Part shown: positions 11,888 through 15,412 of the stretch, one piece after another
How positions within the stretch are numbered: position 1 is the first letter of the stretch
Layout of the letters: each line of letters opens with the position of its first letter
DNA from: Verrucomicrobiales bacterium
Lineage (GTDB): Bacteria; Verrucomicrobiota; Verrucomicrobiia; Limisphaerales; UBA1096
DNA length: 15,412 nt
Direction: 5' to 3'
Assembly: GCA_028817635.1 (NCBI GenBank)
Contig: JAPPPH010000068.1
Location: 1 to 15,412 of the forward strand
Notes under the pieces: generated by a model
Database searches by the model: none
Told to the model about the DNA's origin: nothing
The model's input: only the letters and a program-made list of their open reading frames with translations
Program-made: the position numbers and the translations under genes

Positions 11888-13585
11888 CTACAGATTTATC
11901 TTACCGAGGCTGGAGCTGGTGATCTCGAACGAGCCGGACACAGTTTCGCCATCCTTCCGGCTTACCGCGGTCAGTTTCAGGTTGCCGATGGCCCAGCCGA
12001 TTCGACTGAGCCGCTTGGCGCCTGTTCTTCCTAGCCGGATGAATCCCCAAACTGTGTATCCGTCAATTGGGATTTTATCTGAGACACGAAAAAAATCCGG
12101 ATCCACCAGCAAGTTTACCATGATGTCCTGTTGTTTGCCCTCGATACGACTGCGCACGGAGATGACCGGAAAGCCGTATCGTGCGCTTCCGGCTGTCACG
12201 GTTGCGGCTGCGCGAAGCTCGGTGAGCCGAATCACTTTGTCGCCGTGTGTCAGGTTGATGGAGCAGTCGCTGGTCTCGTTTTCAGAAGTCAAATCAGCCG
12301 TCTTCGTCCACTGGGTATTGAATGTACTCTTCAATGAGAACAATTTCGGTGTTGTGTTTGATGATGATTCTCGAAGCGGTTTTGGCCAAAGCGGAATGGG
12401 ACCGGTCAACTCCGGCGCCAGAAATGCCCGTCGTCCTGTGATGAACTCACGCACGCGCTCCACGGCGGGATCGAATAGGTGCGGTGGGATATGTGTGTGT
12501 GGTCGTAGCATCGGTGCGAGCGTGTCGATTTGTTTCGTCAGTTCGGCCTCGGTCCACACTTCGTCGAACAGCCTGAGCAACTCGGCGCGGTAGCGTTTTC
12601 GGCCGCGCTCGGTCTTGTAAAGTCGATGCGCGATGACGCCCTCGGCCATCACGGAGAAGGGTGTGCCGGATTGATTGGCGCGTCCGCTGCGAATGTTAAA
12701 CACGCCGTCGGTGCCCCACGGGATGAAATGAAACCGGCTCGACGTTGGATCGTTGTAGACGAAAAAATTATTCCGGTTGGAGGCGTAGCCGTCGTTTGCG
12801 CCGACGAGGCATTCCATGGCCCAGTAGCGATAAAATTGGTCGAGGTCGATGATGGATTCGAGACTCTCAAAAAGTTTTTCATCCGGAACCGCGGCCGCCA
12901 GCATCAATCGGTTCAAATCGCTTCGGTCGTTTTTCTTTTCGTTCGTCTTAACGTCAAACGATCCCGCCAGCGACTTGGTGAAATCACTGATCGCACCCTC
13001 ATAAAGATTACCGCTAGCTTTTTTGAAGTGTCGTTTCAGGAACGATTTTCGCACCGATTCCACGTTGCTGTACACGCCCAGATACTTACCGTTCACCGTG
13101 ACCCGTGCGAGGTTGCAACGCGGTGCGGGGATGCCCGCTTTTCGGAACAGTTCATAAGACAAATGCTGCTTGATCTGCGAGGCGTCGGTGTCGTTGTTGT
13201 TCAGCGTCATTAACGAGATATCCTCGAACTCCTGTTCCACACCGAATTTATCGAAGTTGATCTTGATCGATGGCCGCTGTGCGTTCACCGAGCCAAGCAG
13301 CCCCTTTTTTCTCAGGCCAACGTCGCGAAATAGTTTGCCGTCGATGGTCACGTTTCCCTTGTAGTAATTATACGGGTTGGGTCGTGGCTTGCTTCGGTCT
13401 CGAGGTGTTTTCAGTCCGAAAAGATCGTGATGCTCGTACCGCATTTTTTCCCAGTCTACCGCGGGCATCTCGATGTTCACCTCAAGGAGGCGCTTTACGT
13501 CGAACGGGTCTGCTTTCGTTGAATTCGCCGGGACGAATAAAGCGAATGCGATCAACGCGATTTTTGTGAAATCAAAACGTGACAT
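11888..13585 (-). CDS. CotH-kinase-family secreted protein
   Basis: This 565-residue protein has a signal peptide (MSRFDFTKIALIAFALFVPANSTKA) followed by a CotH-type domain, related to the spore-coat kinase CotH. Typical blocks are RPSIKINFDKF (105-115), LMTLNNNDTDASQIKQHLSY with FRKAGIPAPRCN, GKYLGVYSNVESV (167-179), ASGNLYEG, FYRYWAMECLVGANDGY with NNFFVYND, and FHFIPWGTDGVF (285-296). Many relatives have PWDLD or PWDTD at the last block; here the first Asp is Gly (WGTD), which may affect metal binding. Residues after about 400 are a separate, probably beta-rich part that I do not recognise. Kinase activity and substrate cannot be inferred. The ATG 13583-13585 is preferred to an upstream TTG, because it begins the signal peptide. 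The gene looks less GC-rich than its neighbours and has only one weak palindrome variant (PLWPKP, near 12381). Confidence 0.82.
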   Translation of the reverse strand: MSRFDFTKIALIAFALFVPANSTKADPFDVKRLLEVNIEMPAVDWEKMRYEHHDLFGLKTPRDRSKPRPNPYNYYKGNVTIDGKLFRDVGLRKKGLLGSVNAQRPSIKINFDKFGVEQEFEDISLMTLNNNDTDASQIKQHLSYELFRKAGIPAPRCNLARVTVNGKYLGVYSNVESVRKSFLKRHFKKASGNLYEGAISDFTKSLAGSFDVKTNEKKNDRSDLNRLMLAAAVPDEKLFESLESIIDLDQFYRYWAMECLVGANDGYASNRNNFFVYNDPTSSRFHFIPWGTDGVFNIRSGRANQSGTPFSVMAEGVIAHRLYKTERGRKRYRAELLRLFDEVWTEAELTKQIDTLAPMLRPHTHIPPHLFDPAVERVREFITGRRAFLAPELTGPIPLWPKPLRESSSNTTPKLFSLKSTFNTQWTKTADLTSENETSDCSINLTHGDKVIRLTELRAAATVTAGSARYGFPVISVRSRIEGKQQDIMVNLLVDPDFFRVSDKIPIDGYTVWGFIRLGRTGAKRLSRIGWAIGNLKLTAVSRKDGETVSGSFEITSSSLGKINL

Positions 13586-13647
13586 GACGGAACCCGGAAA
13601 GAATCCAGCACCAGCGATTCCTTGCAAGTTTTTTTATATTTTTAAAA
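13586..13647 (-). promoter_or_regulatory. AT-rich gap upstream of the CotH-like gene
   Basis: The stretch next to the cytochrome gene's stop codon is a run of A and T (about 13628-13647, containing TATAAA on the minus strand), unlike its GC-rich surroundings. It could contain a promoter for the CotH-like gene. No convincing -35 was found. Confidence 0.3.
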
Positions 13648-15412
13648 CTAATTCCGGATGGGTTGGGCGATGCGGAGGTAGGCGAAGAAGTCGCGCAACT
13701 GCTGGTCGGTCAGGCCGGTGAGCAGGCTTTCCGGCATCAGGCTTCGCGGGCTGATGGTGGTCGATTCCACCTGTGCCTGCTCGACCACCGTGTCGCTTCC
13801 GTCGATGCCGCGCAGGATCAGCAACCGGTTGGTCTGGTCGGACAAAAAACCGCTGAGCCGCCGCCCGTCCTTTGTTTGCACCTGCATGTGTTCGTAGCCC
13901 TCGCGAATCTCCCGGCTTGGGTCGAGGATGGCGGGCAATAGGGTGTCGAGATCGGTCCGCTGGTAGGCGGTGAGGTTGGGGCCGATGTCGCCGCCCTTGT
14001 GGAACAGTTTGTGACAGGCGGCACAGCGTTGAAGGTATAGGTCGCGTCCGCGGTACGGGCTGCCGGTGCGGCCGTTGACCGCCGTGCGCACCCGGACGAT
14101 CTCCGCAGCGGTGCCGTTTCCTATTGGCTGGCCGGCGCTTGGCCAGGCGCTTTTTGCCCGTGCTGCGATCACGTCCCCGTGGCCAAGCAGCACCTCCACG
14201 GTGGTTGCGGCGACGTCGCGCCTGGCCAAGCGGCCCGACTCGACGGCGTCCAGTAACTGCGCGCTCCAGTTCGACCGGCTGGCGAGAAACGAGATGGCGG
14301 TGGATCGCGCCGCAGCGGGAAGGTTTGGCAGCCGCCCGGCCACCGCTTGGCCAAGCGGTGGGTCGTCTATCCGTTGGAGAACCAGCAGCGCGGCGGTCAC
14401 GACCCCGGCGTCCGGATCCGATTGAACAAGGCCAAGCAGCGTGGCTTTCAATCGACCGAGGTCGACGTCACCGGCAGCCTGGATTAACTCGATGCGTTCC
14501 TTTGCCGGTTTGCTTCCGTCGGCGATTACGCCAAGCGCTTGGCCAAGCGCGGACTCGTCGCCCAAGCGGACTCGGAGGGCCAACGGCGGGTTGTCGAGTT
14601 GTCGAAGCTGCTTGGCCAATGCGTCTGGCAGGAGTGGAAGCGCCTGACCCTCGATGGCTTTGCTGAACCCGGCCATCAATTTGTCGCGGTGGGCTTTTGT
14701 CGGGGCGGCGGCGAGCAGGCGGGCGCAACCGGCAAGGTCGTCCTGCCGACCGCGGGCGGCGAGCCGGCGCATGAGGCGCTCGAGGATGTGCTGTTCCACC
14801 ATCGGCTGGCGGTAAAAATTCTTATCGTCAAACAGCGCGAGCACCGCAGCGCGATCATTCTCAGAATGGCGTTCCAGCACCCACCAGCATTGCAACGGGA
14901 TGAATGGATCGGCGAGGTCATCGGTGCGTTGCAGTAGCTCCGCCGCCAGCGGCAGCGCCTGATCGCGCGGCAGGCCGAATGCGGTGCCGGCGATTTGCGA
15001 GCGCACTTCCGGGTGGCCCTCGTGCCGGGCCAGTTGGCGTACGGCTTCAAAAAAACCGGCGGACAGTTCCCGGCGATCGCCCTGCAGCCGGACGACCCAG
15101 GCGCGGACGTGCGGGTTTGGGTGTGCGAGCAGTTCAGTGGCGTATGCGGCATCAAGTCCGTCGGACTGATGCAGCGCCCAAAGGCCGTGCAGTGCCGCTT
15201 GCCCGTGCTCGGTTTCAATTTGTTTTCGCAGCGGGACGTGAGCCGTCGCATCGGCGCGTTGGCCAAGCAGTCGGACTGCGGTTTGTCGATGCCATTTGTT
15301 CGGGTGGTCGAGAAGCTGCCGGAGTTGGGCGTCTGTTTTCTTGTCGAGGCGTGTGTCGGTGTCGCGTTGTTTGCCTCTCGCGCTGAGCCGGTAGATGCGG
15401 CCGGAGGTGGGG
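13648..15412 (-). CDS. HEAT-repeat/c-type cytochrome protein (Pirellula/Verrucomicrobium type), 5' end outside window
   Basis: The reading frame is open from the right edge to a TAG at 13648-13650, giving 587 visible residues beginning PTSGRIYRLSARG; a GTG at 15006 is not the real start. The order is the end of a probable propeller/dehydrogenase domain (GRIYRL), helical HEAT-type repeats (such as LLDHPNKWHRQTAVRLLGQ and LLAHPNPHVRAWVVRL), then a C-terminal heme domain with CAACH (14011-14025), DIGPNLTAY, ILDPSREI and a probable axial Met in SLMPESL. This layout is that of the PVC heme-binding proteins usually annotated with TIGR02603/TIGR02604, probably periplasmic and redox-active; the substrate is unknown. 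Five palindrome copies of varying quality fall within the HEAT region, read as ALGQALG, PLGQAVAG, RLARR, AWPSAG and RLLGQ. Confidence 0.85.
   Translation of the reverse strand, partial: PTSGRIYRLSARGKQRDTDTRLDKKTDAQLRQLLDHPNKWHRQTAVRLLGQRADATAHVPLRKQIETEHGQAALHGLWALHQSDGLDAAYATELLAHPNPHVRAWVVRLQGDRRELSAGFFEAVRQLARHEGHPEVRSQIAGTAFGLPRDQALPLAAELLQRTDDLADPFIPLQCWWVLERHSENDRAAVLALFDDKNFYRQPMVEQHILERLMRRLAARGRQDDLAGCARLLAAAPTKAHRDKLMAGFSKAIEGQALPLLPDALAKQLRQLDNPPLALRVRLGDESALGQALGVIADGSKPAKERIELIQAAGDVDLGRLKATLLGLVQSDPDAGVVTAALLVLQRIDDPPLGQAVAGRLPNLPAAARSTAISFLASRSNWSAQLLDAVESGRLARRDVAATTVEVLLGHGDVIAARAKSAWPSAGQPIGNGTAAEIVRVRTAVNGRTGSPYRGRDLYLQRCAACHKLFHKGGDIGPNLTAYQRTDLDTLLPAILDPSREIREGYEHMQVQTKDGRRLSGFLSDQTNRLLILRGIDGSDTVVEQAQVESTTISPRSLMPESLLTGLTDQQLRDFFAYLRIAQPIRN
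14136..14149. repeat. Dispersed palindrome, one mismatch, in the cytochrome gene
   Basis: CGCTTGGCCAGGCG, read on the coding strand as AWPSA. Confidence 0.75.
14219..14232. repeat. Dispersed palindrome, one mismatch, in the cytochrome gene
   Basis: CGCCTGGCCAAGCG, read on the coding strand as RLARR. Confidence 0.75.
14341..14360. repeat. Perfect palindrome extended to 20 bp, in the cytochrome gene
   Basis: The perfect 14-mer (14344-14357) is flanked by CAC and GTG, making a perfect 20-bp palindrome. It is read as PLGQAV on the coding strand. Confidence 0.9.
14530..14550. repeat. Extended palindrome tract in the cytochrome gene
   Basis: A perfect 14-mer (14536-14549) is preceded by GCCAAG, about 1.7 units of the 12-bp repeat. 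It is read as ALGQALG, the same heptapeptide as in the unrelated DUF362 protein. Confidence 0.9.

Noticed and set aside
10858..11922. 354-residue frame opposite metG
   Set aside because: Shadow of a clear synthetase gene whose motifs are all on the minus strand.
13586..13627. Upstream TTG start for the CotH-like gene
   Set aside because: The ATG at 13585 begins a proper signal peptide; the extension would bury it.
41..14549. CRISPR or tandem array as explanation of the palindromes
   Set aside because: Spacing is irregular, from 2-base overlaps to kilobases, and many copies lie inside conserved genes.
13648..15006. Complete 452-residue gene starting at GTG 15006
   Set aside because: The frame stays open to the right edge with good HEAT-repeat sequence, so the gene is truncated by the window.

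Overview
The window looks like chromosomal DNA of a PVC-superphylum bacterium, most likely a Verrucomicrobiota member; the exact lineage is inference. The case rests on GC-rich DNA that combines a Pirellula/Verrucomicrobium-type heme-binding HEAT-repeat protein, a CotH-kinase-family secreted protein, an exported DUF362 protein and a TPR lipoprotein with ordinary housekeeping genes. Clear Shine-Dalgarno sequences are nearly absent.

Layout: (1) 1-162 holds repeats only. (2) 163-2543, minus strand, is a fatty-acid synthesis cluster transcribed fabG-acpP-fabF, with the exported DUF362 protein gene (2635-3723) upstream on the same strand. (3) 3772-7701, plus strand and divergent from it, is a lipoprotein with TPR domains around a long Pro/Glu-rich linker, followed after 15 bp by dnaG (DNA primase). 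(4) 7757-9874, minus strand and convergent with dnaG, is a periplasmic prolyl-oligopeptidase-family protease. (5) 9875-10224 is a 350-bp gene-free interval filled by a hairpin-rich inverted-repeat element. (6) 10225-13585, minus strand, is metG and then a CotH-like protein. (7) 13648 to the right edge, minus strand, is the C-terminal part of a c-type-cytochrome/HEAT protein whose 5' end lies outside the window. No mobile-element genes, CRISPR, tRNA or rRNA were seen.

The most unusual feature is a dispersed perfect palindrome, CGCTTGGCCAAGCG. By hand I count 6 perfect copies and 12 with one mismatch in 15.4 kb, plus many weaker ones. It lies between genes and inside genes, and is read in all three frames (RLAKR, LGQA, AWPS). 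Several copies extend as 1.5-2 units of a 12-bp repeat (TTGGCCAAGCGC), which preserves the reading frame and puts the same ALGQALG heptapeptide into two unrelated proteins. Copies also form part of a terminator-like hairpin before fabF and lie between candidate -35 and -10 boxes of fabG and metG. It resembles in kind, but not in sequence, cyanobacterial HIP1 or DNA uptake sequences, and is the best candidate here for an undescribed genome-wide system.
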